Assembly (NCBI GenBank): GCA_018265615.1
Contig: JABLYX010000030.1
Coordinates: forward strand, 1 to 53,661
DNA length: 53,661 nucleotides
Direction: 5' to 3'
From: Lentisphaeria bacterium
GTDB lineage: Bacteria; Verrucomicrobiota; Lentisphaeria; Victivallales; Victivallaceae
Positions 1 to 7,140 of the stretch are shown in pieces; the stretch's first letter is position 1; the number at the start of each line of letters is the position of its first letter. The notes beneath the pieces are model-generated. The model worked only from the letters and a program-made list of their open reading frames with translations. It had not been told where the DNA came from and made no database searches. The position numbers and the translations under genes are program-made.

Positions 1-86
1 GTGAGAGGGAGAAGCCGGGCGGCAAGGTTATGTGAGAGGGAGAAGCCGGGCGGCAAGGTTATGTGAGAGGGAGAAGCCGGGCGGCA
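1..86. repeat. 31-bp tandem repeat, cut by window edge
   Basis: A 31-bp unit beginning GTGAGAGGGAGAAGCCGGGC and ending AAGGTTAT occurs at 1-31 and 32-62, identical in both copies. A third copy matches for its first 24 bases (63-86) and then diverges. The array lies just past the 3' end of the transporter gene and runs off the left edge, so its full copy number is unknown. The unit length is not a multiple of three and no unique spacers separate the copies, so it is neither a coding repeat nor a CRISPR array. Confidence 0.9.
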
Positions 87-112
87 TTACCGCAGGATTC
101 CTGAAACTCTTT

Positions 113-955
113 TCAGCCGAGCGTCAGCAGCAGAATCGCGGCGCTTCCGCAGGCCAGGGCCGCGACCTTTGCCGGAGTGAGTTTCTCCTTCAACAGCAGC
201 ATGCTCAGCACGAACGTCCCCAGAAAGCTCATCTGCGCGACCGGGAGCACCACGCTCGCCTCCCCGCTCTCCAGCGACAGCGCCATGAAAACCACGAGCC
301 CGGTAATCAATCCGCCGGAAAGCAGCCCGTACAGCAGGACTTTCCGTTCCGGCTTCAACGGCGCTTTCTCCCGGAACAGCGCATACGCTCCTCCGCATGC
401 GATCCAGAACAGGCTGTTGATGACGATGATCCCATTCCGGTCCGCCCCCTGCAGAAAACCATATTTATAGCTCAGCCCCATCCCGGCCCGGAGCGCGGCG
501 GCGGCCAGCACCATCATGAGCCCGGCGTTCCACAGCCGTGTCTTGCCGTCAGACGGCAGAAAAGCGAGCACCGCCCCGGTCGCGCACAGCACTCCGAGCC
601 ACTGCAGCAGCGTCAGATCCTCGTCCAGCAGCAGCGCGGCGAACAACACCACCAAAACCATGTTCAATCGGAAAATCGTCGAGCACATTCCGGCGCTGCC
701 GCGGGACATCGCCTCGATCAGCAGCAGGTTCGACGTCACGGAGAAAGCCCCTGAAACCGCCCCCCACATCAGCGTGGCGGCCATGCTGCTCTCCCTGTTC
801 CAGGGCAGAAAGGCGAGCAGCAGGAACCAGACCGCCCCCGCAACCCCGACAAACACGCCGCGCGACCGTTCCTTCCGTGCAAACAGCTTGAACACGAAAT
901 CATTCAGGGCCGCAAAAAACAGACAGCAGAATGCATAACCGACCGCGAGTGTCAT
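113..955 (-). CDS. DMT-superfamily (EamA-like) membrane transporter
   Basis: This is a 280-residue, almost wholly hydrophobic protein with about ten predicted membrane helices, arranged as two similar halves as expected for the drug/metabolite transporter (EamA) fold. Family members move amino acids, sugars or other small metabolites across the inner membrane; the substrate cannot be read from sequence. A GGAG lies 11 bases before the ATG. It is divergent from the XRE-cupin regulator at 1121, an arrangement that often marks a regulator and its target exporter. It ends next to the tandem repeat. The family call is confident, the substrate unknown. Confidence 0.85.
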   Translation of the reverse strand: MTLAVGYAFCCLFFAALNDFVFKLFARKERSRGVFVGVAGAVWFLLLAFLPWNRESSMAATLMWGAVSGAFSVTSNLLLIEAMSRGSAGMCSTIFRLNMVLVVLFAALLLDEDLTLLQWLGVLCATGAVLAFLPSDGKTRLWNAGLMMVLAAAALRAGMGLSYKYGFLQGADRNGIIVINSLFWIACGGAYALFREKAPLKPERKVLLYGLLSGGLITGLVVFMALSLESGEASVVLPVAQMSFLGTFVLSMLLLKEKLTPAKVAALACGSAAILLLTLG

Positions 956-987
956 TCAACCCAACTCCGCTTTTATTATTTGTCACA

Positions 988-1017
988 ATATTCGACATTA
1001 TTTTTAATATAAGTCAA
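988..1017 (-). promoter_or_regulatory. Probable promoter of the DMT transporter
   Basis: On the minus strand TTGACT (1017-1012) is followed after 18 bases by GAATAT (993-988), about 35 bases before the transporter start codon. The region is AT-rich and shared with the divergent regulator. Confidence 0.45.
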
Positions 1018-1054
1018 CAAACATTCAATTTCAAGCGTTCTATTTAGAATATTT

Positions 1055-1070
1055 GTCAAATCAGGTTGAC
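1055..1070. promoter_or_regulatory. Candidate operator GTCAA-N6-TTGAC
   Basis: A 16-bp inverted repeat with 5-base arms overlaps the -35 hexamer of the XRE-cupin gene. Related GTCA-containing words occur nearby at 981-984 and 1013-1016 in the shared intergenic region. Its position fits autoregulation by the adjacent XRE regulator, but no binding data exist. Confidence 0.35.
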
Positions 1071-1094
1071 GGGAAAGAAAAAACGGGATATATT
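1066..1094 (+). promoter_or_regulatory. Promoter of the XRE-cupin regulator
   Basis: TTGACG (1066-1071), a 17-bp spacer and TATATT (1089-1094) form a good sigma-70-type promoter 27 bases before the ATG at 1121. Confidence 0.7.
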
Positions 1095-1120
1095 TTCCGC
1101 CGGAAAGGCGGTACGAAGAA

Positions 1121-1693
1121 ATGACGGAACCATTGGCAATCCTCGGAATCCGGCTGAAAAAGCTGCGGAAGGAACGGAAGCTCACACTGCAGGAGGTGGC
1201 GGACCGGACCGGCCTGACCGCCGGGCTGCTCTCGAAAATCGAAAACTACCGGACAGTCCCCTCCCTTCCGGTGCTTCTGGCCATCGCACGGGCGCTGGAG
1301 GCGGATCTCTCCGCGCTCTTCGAGGGCGTTTCGGCCGAATCCCGGCCCCGCTGGGCGCTGATCCGCGCCTCGGAGCAGGAGCCGGTGCCGCGCGAGGAGA
1401 GCCGGGGCCTCGACTACCGCATGATCGCGGAAATGCCGCTCTCGCCGGGAACACTGCAGCTCATGCATGTGACGGTCCGCTCCGGAGCCGAACGCGAACC
1501 GGTGACGAGCGAAGGCGATGAGATCCTCTATCTGCTCTCCGGGAAGCTGCGTTATTTCCTCGACGGCGAACCGGTCGATTTCGAGGCCGGCGACACGCTC
1601 GTGTTCGACGGCGCGCTGCCGCATTACCCTGAGAATCCGGGCGGCGCGGACGCGGTGCTGCTGGTCTGCTACCTGCTGCGCTCCGCAACGTGA
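1121..1693 (+). CDS. XRE-family transcriptional regulator with cupin domain
   Basis: This 190-residue protein has an N-terminal helix-turn-helix of the XRE/HTH_3 type (about residues 8-62, including LTLQEVADRTGLTAGLLSKIE) and a C-terminal cupin_2 barrel (about 110-188) with EGDEILYLLSG and a GDTLVFDG turn. This is the PuuR/SutR-like architecture, in which the cupin binds a small effector. The start gives the full HTH and sits 27 bases after the -10 box. It is divergent from the DMT transporter, its most likely target. The effector is unknown. Confidence 0.92.
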   Translation: MTEPLAILGIRLKKLRKERKLTLQEVADRTGLTAGLLSKIENYRTVPSLPVLLAIARALEADLSALFEGVSAESRPRWALIRASEQEPVPREESRGLDYRMIAEMPLSPGTLQLMHVTVRSGAEREPVTSEGDEILYLLSGKLRYFLDGEPVDFEAGDTLVFDGALPHYPENPGGADAVLLVCYLLRSAT

Positions 1694-1733
1694 TTTCTCC
1701 CGGCCAAAGCACGCATCAACCGGGCATGCGGGG

Positions 1734-1762
1734 TTGATTCCGTCCGCTTCCGGGAGTATAGT
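1734..1762 (+). promoter_or_regulatory. Promoter of the 1804 gene
   Basis: TTGATT (1734-1739), a 17-bp spacer and TATAGT (1757-1762). TATAGT recurs as the -10 box at several other starts in this window. An AGGATGATGAA stretch follows as the likely ribosome binding site before the GTG at 1804. Confidence 0.7.
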
Positions 1763-1803
1763 ATATAAATGAATGACAACCCGGATACAGACAGGATGAT
1801 GAA

Positions 1804-2946
1804 GTGAAAAACGAGATTCGCGGTATTTTGCCCGTAGGTGCGCCGTGGGGCGGGCCGGAGTCGATTCGATTCGTTTCGTGTTCCAGCTCGCTCTACATGC
1901 ACCTGAAACAGCCGAACCGCCACGAGGAGCAGCTCTTCTGCAGCCGCTCCGAGAAGCTGTGCGACCGCTGCGGCCGGTGCGGCAATTATGACTGGTCCCG
2001 GAAAATGCACGAGCAGGTCTATTTCGAGCTGCTGACCCTCTCCGGGCTGAACTGCCGGACACACTGGGATCCGGAGTTCCGGCCGCAGTTCCTGACCGAC
2101 CTCCTGCTCGAAGCAGAGGACGACGAACCGATTGTGCGCGCCATGTCGTTCGCCGGCTTCGAATACCGCATCGTCGAATCGGTTCCGCCGGAGGTGATGC
2201 ACCGTGAGATCATGGAAGCCGTCAACCGCGGCGTGCCGGTTCCGGCCTTCCGGGCGGCCGGCGACGACTGGTGTCTGATTACCGGTTACGACAAGGACGG
2301 CGAAGCCGTATCGGGCTTCTACGTCCCGCATGACTGGGACTCCGCCGAAAGCCGCCCCGACACGCTTGAGGAACGCGCTTTCACCCGGAAGAACTGGGTC
2401 CGGCCGGGAACACGGCTGCTCATCATCACCGGCGAATGCCCCGCCCGCGTGCCGGACAGCGAGGAATTCTCCTACCTGCGGAACCTCCTCGTCGAACCTG
2501 ACGGCCGCGAGTGCGTCTCGGGGCTCGCGGCGTTTGACCACTGCATCGAGCTGTTGCGGGACGAAGCGTTCTTCGCCTCCGCCGATGCGGATACGCTGCA
2601 GCGCTGCTATGTCCATCTGCACGGATTCATCGGGCTCCTCGCGGAGTCGCGCTGCTTCGCGGCGTTCGCCTTCTTTTCCGGTATGTTCGGCAAACTGCGC
2701 GACCCGGACCTCGCCGAGCTGAGCCGGAAAATCGGCTCGCTTTTCATGGATACGCACAACAGCTGCTGGAAAGCATGGGCCGCGTTCGGCAAGGACCACA
2801 CCTGCCGCCCCGAGCGTTACGCCGGTTCCCTCCGCAGCCGCCAGGTCCGGCTCGAGACAATCGGCATCCTCAAGGAGCTCAAGCAGAACGACTGGAACGC
2901 GATCCGCCTGCTCGAGGCGATGGAGAACATCTCCGACCCGATCTGA
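1804..2946 (+). CDS. Unknown protein, possibly BtrH-like (cysteine-protease fold)
   Basis: A 380-residue soluble protein with a GTG start. I do not recognise it with certainty. The N-terminal half has a cysteine cluster, C-x6-C-x2-C-x2-C at about residues 46-59, that could bind metal. The stretch around residues 137-175 (AVNRGVPVPAF, then ITGYD, then GFYVP) resembles the C39/BtrH_N-like papain fold, in which a protein of this type recruits or acylates a substrate. The C-terminal ~150 residues are helical and Trp/Arg-rich. No signal peptide is seen. It is a single-gene unit with its own promoter, between a regulator and ilvN. The family assignment is weak; the gene itself is secure. Confidence 0.6.
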   Translation: MKNEIRGILPVGAPWGGPESIRFVSCSSSLYMHLKQPNRHEEQLFCSRSEKLCDRCGRCGNYDWSRKMHEQVYFELLTLSGLNCRTHWDPEFRPQFLTDLLLEAEDDEPIVRAMSFAGFEYRIVESVPPEVMHREIMEAVNRGVPVPAFRAAGDDWCLITGYDKDGEAVSGFYVPHDWDSAESRPDTLEERAFTRKNWVRPGTRLLIITGECPARVPDSEEFSYLRNLLVEPDGRECVSGLAAFDHCIELLRDEAFFASADADTLQRCYVHLHGFIGLLAESRCFAAFAFFSGMFGKLRDPDLAELSRKIGSLFMDTHNSCWKAWAAFGKDHTCRPERYAGSLRSRQVRLETIGILKELKQNDWNAIRLLEAMENISDPI

Positions 2947-3043
2947 CCGGAAATCCGGGTTTTCCGGGGGCGGGAAAGTTGACAAACCGGCAACCCGGCA
3001 CCATCTTATATAACAATACACACTTCAAGGGAGAAACCGTTTT

Positions 3044-3541
3044 ATGGAAATGCCGGAAAAGCATACGATATCCGTCCTCGTCGAAAACAAGTTCGGGGTC
3101 CTCGCCCGCGTGGCCGGGCTCTTCAGCGGGCGCGGCTACAACATCTCAAGCCTGACCGTCCACGAAACCGAGGACCCGAAATTCTCGAAGATGACCATCG
3201 TCACCACCGGAGACTGCGCCATCCTCGAGCAGATCGACAAGCAGCTCCGCAAGCTGATCGACGTCATCAGCGTCGAGAACCTCACCGGCAGCCACTTCGT
3301 CGAACGTGAAATGGCCCTCATCAAAATCCGCACCGACTCCCCCGAAAAGCAGTCGCGGCTGCTTCAGCTCATCGAGATCTTCGACGGCACCATCGTCTCG
3401 GTCAGCCGCGACGAAATCGGCGTTGAAATCGCCGGGCGCTCCGACCGGCTCGACAACTTCGTCGAAATGGTCCGCGACTTCGGCATCGTCGAAATGGCCC
3501 GTTCCGGCCGTGTCGCCATCAGCCGCTGCAAGAAAATCTGA
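3044..3541 (+). CDS. ilvN: Acetolactate synthase small (regulatory) subunit
   Basis: A 165-residue protein with an N-terminal ACT domain (about 5-75; HTISVLVENKFGVLARVAGLF, then GYNISSLTV) and a C-terminal ALS_ss_C domain (about 85-160). It is the valine-sensing regulatory subunit of acetohydroxyacid synthase, the first common enzyme of branched-chain amino acid synthesis. The length is normal for the IlvH/IlvN family. An AAGGGAG site lies 10 bases before the ATG. The catalytic subunit ilvB is not adjacent, which is less usual. A TTGACA at 2979 and an AT-rich TTATAT about 21 bases later may form its promoter, but the spacing is too long to be convincing. Confidence 0.95.
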   Translation: MEMPEKHTISVLVENKFGVLARVAGLFSGRGYNISSLTVHETEDPKFSKMTIVTTGDCAILEQIDKQLRKLIDVISVENLTGSHFVEREMALIKIRTDSPEKQSRLLQLIEIFDGTIVSVSRDEIGVEIAGRSDRLDNFVEMVRDFGIVEMARSGRVAISRCKKI

Positions 3542-3568
3542 TTCGTCCGCAGGAAGCGGGAGGCGCCG

Positions 3569-4423
3569 TCAGAGATCGAGGTGCTGCCGGCGGAAGTGCC
3601 CCGGGGAGACGCCGTGGCGCTGTCGGAAGCTCCAGATGAAGTAGCTGGCGGAATTGAAGCCGCTCTGGCGGGCGATCTCCTCAACCGGAATCACCTCTTT
3701 CTCCATCAGAAGCTCTTCCGCATAATTGAGCCGGAGGTTCCGGATGTAATCGCACACCCCGCACCCGGCGAACTTCCGCACCAGCCGGGAGAACCGGGCC
3801 GGATGGATCTGGAGCATCTCCGCCATCGTTTCGCGGGAAACATCGCGGCGGAAACAGTATGGAATCCGGTCGCAGAGCTGCTGCCACAGCAGCTCGTCGT
3901 CGGAAAGCTGCTGCTCCACCTCCGAATCGAGCCGTTCCGCCACAAGCTCGCAGACGGAACGCAGCAGCGAAATTGCCGCCCTCGACTCCGGCTCAAGCAG
4001 GCAAAGGGAGTCGAACAGCGCCGAAAGCACCTTATCCGCCCCCTCCCGGGTCCGGTAGCAGACGTCGGGGTCGGGGAATGTTCTCTCCGCCACCTCTCCC
4101 CCTGTGTAGGTCACCCGGATATGATTCGCGGCAAGGGATGCGGAGACCATCTCATGGGGCTCGTCCCACAGCTCCTCGATCCAACAGCCGGAGGGGATGA
4201 CGACCGCTTCGCCCGGCCCCAGCCGGTGCTCGCCGATACGCCCCTCACCGGCCCAGGCCGCATGCTTCCGCCCGGAGTAATTCAGGATGAAGCACGGCTC
4301 GGGCTGGCGGCAGGCATGACTCCCCGCCATCGGCTTCGGCATGGCGAAGTGGACCTCATTCAGAGGTTGCGCCAGCGCTTCCGCGAACTTCTCCCGCATC
4401 ATTTGTAAACTGAAAACCGCCAT
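3569..4423 (-). CDS. AraC-family transcriptional regulator
   Basis: A 284-residue regulator. The N-terminal ~150 residues form a cupin-like effector domain (GEHRLGPGEAVVIPSG). The C-terminal ~100 residues hold two helix-turn-helix units of the AraC/XylS type, the second ending in VEEIARQSGFNSASYFIWSFRQRHGVSPGHFR. Such proteins usually activate carbohydrate genes on binding a sugar. It ends 27 bp from the convergent ilvN and is followed upstream by the co-oriented PHP phosphoesterase gene (153-bp gap). Target and ligand are unknown. Confidence 0.92.
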   Translation of the reverse strand: MAVFSLQMMREKFAEALAQPLNEVHFAMPKPMAGSHACRQPEPCFILNYSGRKHAAWAGEGRIGEHRLGPGEAVVIPSGCWIEELWDEPHEMVSASLAANHIRVTYTGGEVAERTFPDPDVCYRTREGADKVLSALFDSLCLLEPESRAAISLLRSVCELVAERLDSEVEQQLSDDELLWQQLCDRIPYCFRRDVSRETMAEMLQIHPARFSRLVRKFAGCGVCDYIRNLRLNYAEELLMEKEVIPVEEIARQSGFNSASYFIWSFRQRHGVSPGHFRRQHLDL

Positions 4424-4576
4424 TCAGATACATTAGCCGCTCCTATCTGCTTTGTCAAGGCTGATCTGTTAATTTTCTGATATCAGCCCGGACTCGCGGC
4501 ATGGCTGCCGAAACATTTCCCGTACACAGCGGTGAAGCGGCAGGATGGCGGAGGCGTCTCCGGTATCAAAAATTCA

Positions 4577-5461
4577 TCAGAGCCCGACGGGACAGCTCCA
4601 GGCATGACGCCCGGCCCGGTCCCGGATCTGGAGCCGCACATAGCGCGGCTCGGTATCGCCCAGCTCGAAACGCACACCGGTCACCTCCTTCTCCGGCGAA
4701 CCCGGCCCGTCGGCGTCGGGCACCGCGCCGCAGAAGCCCCGGCTTCCCGGGGCGACCAGAATTGCTTCGACGCAGGGGGAGAATTCCGCCTCGAACACGT
4801 TGCCGCGCAAGCTCAGAGTGTGGATTTCCGGTCCCTGCGACGCATAGAAGCGCCCGGCCTTCAGCGCGTCGAGCAACGCGCCGGGCGCCCCCTCCTCCGC
4901 GGCGATCATCGTCCAGCCGCGGAACAGGTCGCAGCAGCGGTGCATATCGTCCACGGCGATTGCGGGGCAGCGCCGCCCCGCGTCGAGGATCTCGTCCCAG
5001 AGCTGCATATTGTACGCCTTGCCGATGTAGCGCGTGCTCGTGTTGTAGACTTCGATTCCGGCGAGGCCGATGAGCGACATGATCTCCGCCGACGTGAACC
5101 CACTCCAGTACGGATGGGCCGCAAACACCGCTCCGCCCGCCGCATTGACCGCGTCGACGGCCTCCTGCCCGGACGCAAACTCGCCCGGGAACCCTTCCGG
5201 GACGCCGATCGCCAGCAGATGCCAGGGAACTCCACGCGGCCCCGCCGGGTGCAGCTCAATCCCCGAAAGCAGGGCCATTCCGCGCGCGTCATAGCTCCCG
5301 ACCGGATTGGTCCGGCGGTGATCGGTGAACGCAAGGGCGTCGTAGCCATGATCCGCGTAAAGCCGGATCACCTCCTGCGGGCCGAACCGGCCGTCCGATA
5401 CAGTCGAGTGCGTATGCAGATTCGCCTTGAATACCCTGTATTCAACTCCGTAAAAATCCAT
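4577..5461 (-). CDS. PHP-domain metal-dependent phosphoesterase (CehA/McbA-like)
   Basis: A 294-residue protein with the PHP metal-binding motifs in order: HTHS near residue 16, TDH near 46, a Glu at SGIELH near 68, HPYW near 116, and DDMH near 176. The family hydrolyses phosphoesters at a di- or trinuclear metal centre; the CehA/McbA-type members act on varied, often unidentified, substrates. No signal peptide is present. It lies upstream of and in the same direction as the AraC regulator, so the two may be functionally linked. The SD is an AGGAG about 10 bases before the ATG. Confidence 0.85.
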   Translation of the reverse strand: MDFYGVEYRVFKANLHTHSTVSDGRFGPQEVIRLYADHGYDALAFTDHRRTNPVGSYDARGMALLSGIELHPAGPRGVPWHLLAIGVPEGFPGEFASGQEAVDAVNAAGGAVFAAHPYWSGFTSAEIMSLIGLAGIEVYNTSTRYIGKAYNMQLWDEILDAGRRCPAIAVDDMHRCCDLFRGWTMIAAEEGAPGALLDALKAGRFYASQGPEIHTLSLRGNVFEAEFSPCVEAILVAPGSRGFCGAVPDADGPGSPEKEVTGVRFELGDTEPRYVRLQIRDRAGRHAWSCPVGL

Positions 5462-5494
5462 GTTTTTCTCTCTCCTGAATTGGTTGCTGTGATT

Positions 5495-5522
5495 AATATA
5501 TTGAATTAAATTAAAAATTCAA
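5495..5522 (-). promoter_or_regulatory. Probable promoter of the PHP gene
   Basis: On the minus strand TTGAAT (5522-5517), a 16-bp spacer and TATATT (5500-5495), within a very AT-rich stretch. The rest of the 5462-5733 gap holds a TCCGGAT-AAA-ATCCGGA hairpin (5619-5635) of unknown role. No gene is seen in it. Confidence 0.45.
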
Positions 5523-5733
5523 CCGTTTTTTTGACAAATAATATATTTACTTTTTTCTTTCAGCTCTCTTCGCAACCGCCGGACATGGCTGGCGCCCATC
5601 CAGCGGGCAGACACTTTTTCCGGATAAAATCCGGATTTCCCGGAAAACGGTTTGACTTTTCCATGATCCGATGCTCCAATATCAGCAGAGGAAGAAATCA
5701 TGCATGAAAACAGACTGTGAGGAGAAAAGAATC

Positions 5734-6270
5734 ATGAAAGCGATCAAATTGTCGTCAACCGCCCTGCTTGCGGTTGTTTTCCTGCTCGGCGGCTGCATGT
5801 CCGGCGGGAGCACGGAGAAGATCCCGCCGGTCTCCGGCTTCGAGCTGCCGCGTTATCTGGGAACCTGGTATGAAATCGCCCGGCTCCCGCAATATTTCGA
5901 GCGGGACATGAACCGGGTCACGGCGGAATATACGGCGAACCCCGACGGCTCGGTCCGGGTGGTCAACAGCGGAGAGCGCGACGGAGAACGCCGCCGGGCG
6001 GAGGCGGTCGCCAGATTCAAGGGGGATCCGGCGACCGGAGAGCTGGAGGTCTCATTCTTCCGCCCGTTCTACGCCGATTACCGGATCATCCGGCTCGCGC
6101 CGGACTACCGCTACGCCGTGGTGACCGGTTCGTCGCCGGATTCCCTGTGGATCCTTTCGCGGACGCCGCGCCTGCCCGAATCCGAGCTGGCCGAGCTGGT
6201 CCAGTATGCCGGCGAACTCGGGTTCCCGGTCGAACAGCTCGAATACCCCGTGCAGGACGAATCCCGATGA
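5734..6270 (+). CDS. blc: Lipocalin family lipoprotein (Blc-like)
   Basis: A 178-residue lipoprotein. The chosen ATG follows a GAGGAG by nine bases, and gives a short signal peptide with lipobox LGGC, so the protein should be lipid-anchored. The mature part has the lipocalin signatures LGTWYEIARLPQYFERD, then YADYRIIRLAPDYRYAVVTG and LWILSRTP, as in bacterial outer-membrane lipocalin Blc, which binds fatty acids or lysophospholipids. An upstream in-frame ATG at 5671 would disrupt the signal peptide and is rejected. The stop overlaps the next start by ATGA, so the pair is co-translated. Confidence 0.93.
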   Translation: MKAIKLSSTALLAVVFLLGGCMSGGSTEKIPPVSGFELPRYLGTWYEIARLPQYFERDMNRVTAEYTANPDGSVRVVNSGERDGERRRAEAVARFKGDPATGELEVSFFRPFYADYRIIRLAPDYRYAVVTGSSPDSLWILSRTPRLPESELAELVQYAGELGFPVEQLEYPVQDESR

Positions 6271-6773
6271 AGCCGCGCGAAGTCGTCGTCAATGACCTGA
6301 TGCAGCAGAATTACGTCTACTTCCTGACAGAGCCGGAAGGGCGGAACTTCCACCCCGGCTTCAAGCCGCAGCTCACCCCCGCGCAGATGCTGCAGCTCGG
6401 CGTCTTCGGCGGCCGGTACATGACGGACTGCACCGCCGAATTCCCTTCCGGCTGGTTCGAACACGCCCGGCTCTGTCCCGAACGCCACGATCCGGAGCTG
6501 AACCTTTTCAGGGTCAACGCCTCGCTGCCGCTCTCCGTGTGGCGCGAGAAAGGGTGGATTCATCCCGGCGACCCGCGCGGCTGGTTCCAGTGGTACTGCC
6601 GCTATCATATGGGACGGCGGTGCCCCGACGACGAACGGCAGATCCGGCGATGGAAGGCGATGGTCCGCCACCTGGCGCAACTGCGCGGCTGCCCGCTTCC
6701 CGGCGACTGGAACTGCCGCCGGAAGCAGCGGCAGAGCCTGCTTCACTGGGCCTACGACTGCCGGAACATCTGA
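6267..6773 (+). CDS. Unknown protein translationally coupled to lipocalin
   Basis: A 168-residue protein starting in an ATGA overlap with the lipocalin stop. I do not recognise a characterised family. It is rich in Trp, Tyr, His, Arg and Cys (ERHDPELNLF, WQWYCRY-like WFQWYCRYHMG, DDERQIRRWKAM) and has no signal peptide or membrane helix, so it is probably cytoplasmic. A longer reading frame opens upstream at 6147 but lies within the lipocalin gene in another frame, so the overlap start is preferred. A weak CCGGC hairpin (6776-6806) follows the stop. Confidence 0.7.
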   Translation: MKPREVVVNDLMQQNYVYFLTEPEGRNFHPGFKPQLTPAQMLQLGVFGGRYMTDCTAEFPSGWFEHARLCPERHDPELNLFRVNASLPLSVWREKGWIHPGDPRGWFQWYCRYHMGRRCPDDERQIRRWKAMVRHLAQLRGCPLPGDWNCRRKQRQSLLHWAYDCRNI

Positions 6774-6904
6774 TTCCGGCCGATACTCCGCTTTCCTCGC
6801 CGCCGGTTCTTGAAAAAGGAAAGATTTTATTCTGCCTTTTTTGCTGAAAAAAGCCGGAAAAACTAAAAAAATCAAAAATTTATTGAAAAAAACCGGAAAT
6901 TGGT

Positions 6905-6932
6905 TTGATTTTAAATTTTTTCGGCTTATAGT
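6905..6932 (+). promoter_or_regulatory. Promoter of the candidate small RNA
   Basis: TTGATT (6905-6910), a 16-bp AT-rich spacer and TATAGT (6927-6932), placing transcription start near 6938-6940, at the base of the stem described for the RNA. The nearest plus-strand ORF has its own promoter 186 bp further on, so this promoter is not needed for a protein gene. Confidence 0.65.
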
Positions 6933-6936
6933 AAGT

Positions 6937-7036
6937 GTTGTTCGAGGTTTGAATTATTCAGGCTCCTATACGCAATTTCTCCTCTTCATAATTACTCCTC
7001 TAAGCGTCTGAAGAAACAAACCTCGAACACTTTTTT
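6937..7036 (+). ncRNA. Candidate small RNA with three CUCCU motifs
   Basis: No gene is seen in 6774-7140, yet it holds a compact transcription unit. After the TATAGT promoter comes a 5' arm (6935-6951) that pairs with 7017-7030: GTG with CAC, then TTCGAGGTTTG with CAAACCTCGAA, leaving one 3-nt bulge. The 3' arm is followed at once by T6 (7031-7036), so the closing stem may double as a terminator. A second 7-bp stem pairs 6957-6963 with 7006-7012. The ~42-nt apical region is pyrimidine-rich and carries CTCCT at 6963, 6979 and 6995, exactly 16 nt apart. CUCCU complements AGGAG, the usual ribosome binding site here. It does not look like tmRNA, SRP RNA, RNase P or 6S RNA. It could be a regulator of translation initiation. 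The structure is read by eye only. Confidence 0.55.
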
Positions 7037-7090
7037 GTTTATACGGCATCGAACTGCGGCTCCGGCCCGATCCGATGCCGTTTCTTTTTA

Positions 7091-7119
7091 TTGACAAGCC
7101 GGTCTTGCGGGTGTACTTT
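7091..7119 (+). promoter_or_regulatory. Promoter of the exonuclease gene
   Basis: TTGACA (7091-7096), a 17-bp spacer and TACTTT (7114-7119). It fixes the start at 7141, since the earlier in-frame ATGs at 7075 and 7120 lie before or at the expected transcription start. Confidence 0.65.
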
Positions 7120-7140
7120 ATGGAAAACGAGGAGTACAAT

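Noticed and set aside
1..86. A CRISPR array
   Set aside because: The copies are directly adjacent with no unique spacers, and no cas gene is in the window.
1669..3021. Long minus-strand ORF opposite the 1804 gene and a stop-free frame opposite many others (e.g. 21198-22973, 36744-38813, 34448-36184, 10445-11929)
   Set aside because: Antisense shadow frames common in GC-rich coding DNA; no domain, no SD, and biased composition.
3000..3043. A leader peptide or riboswitch before ilvN
   Set aside because: The leader is too short (under 45 nt) and holds no branched-chain codon run or conserved structure.
5619..5635. A riboswitch in the gap before the lipocalin gene
   Set aside because: Only one 7-bp hairpin with a 3-nt loop is visible, with no conserved riboswitch core.
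6962..6998. A tiny minus-strand ORF (MKRRNCV) with a GAGGAG before it, inside the candidate small RNA
   Set aside because: Seven codons only; the purine-rich motifs follow from the complement of the CUCCU motifs. The plus strand has the promoter and the T6 after the stem.
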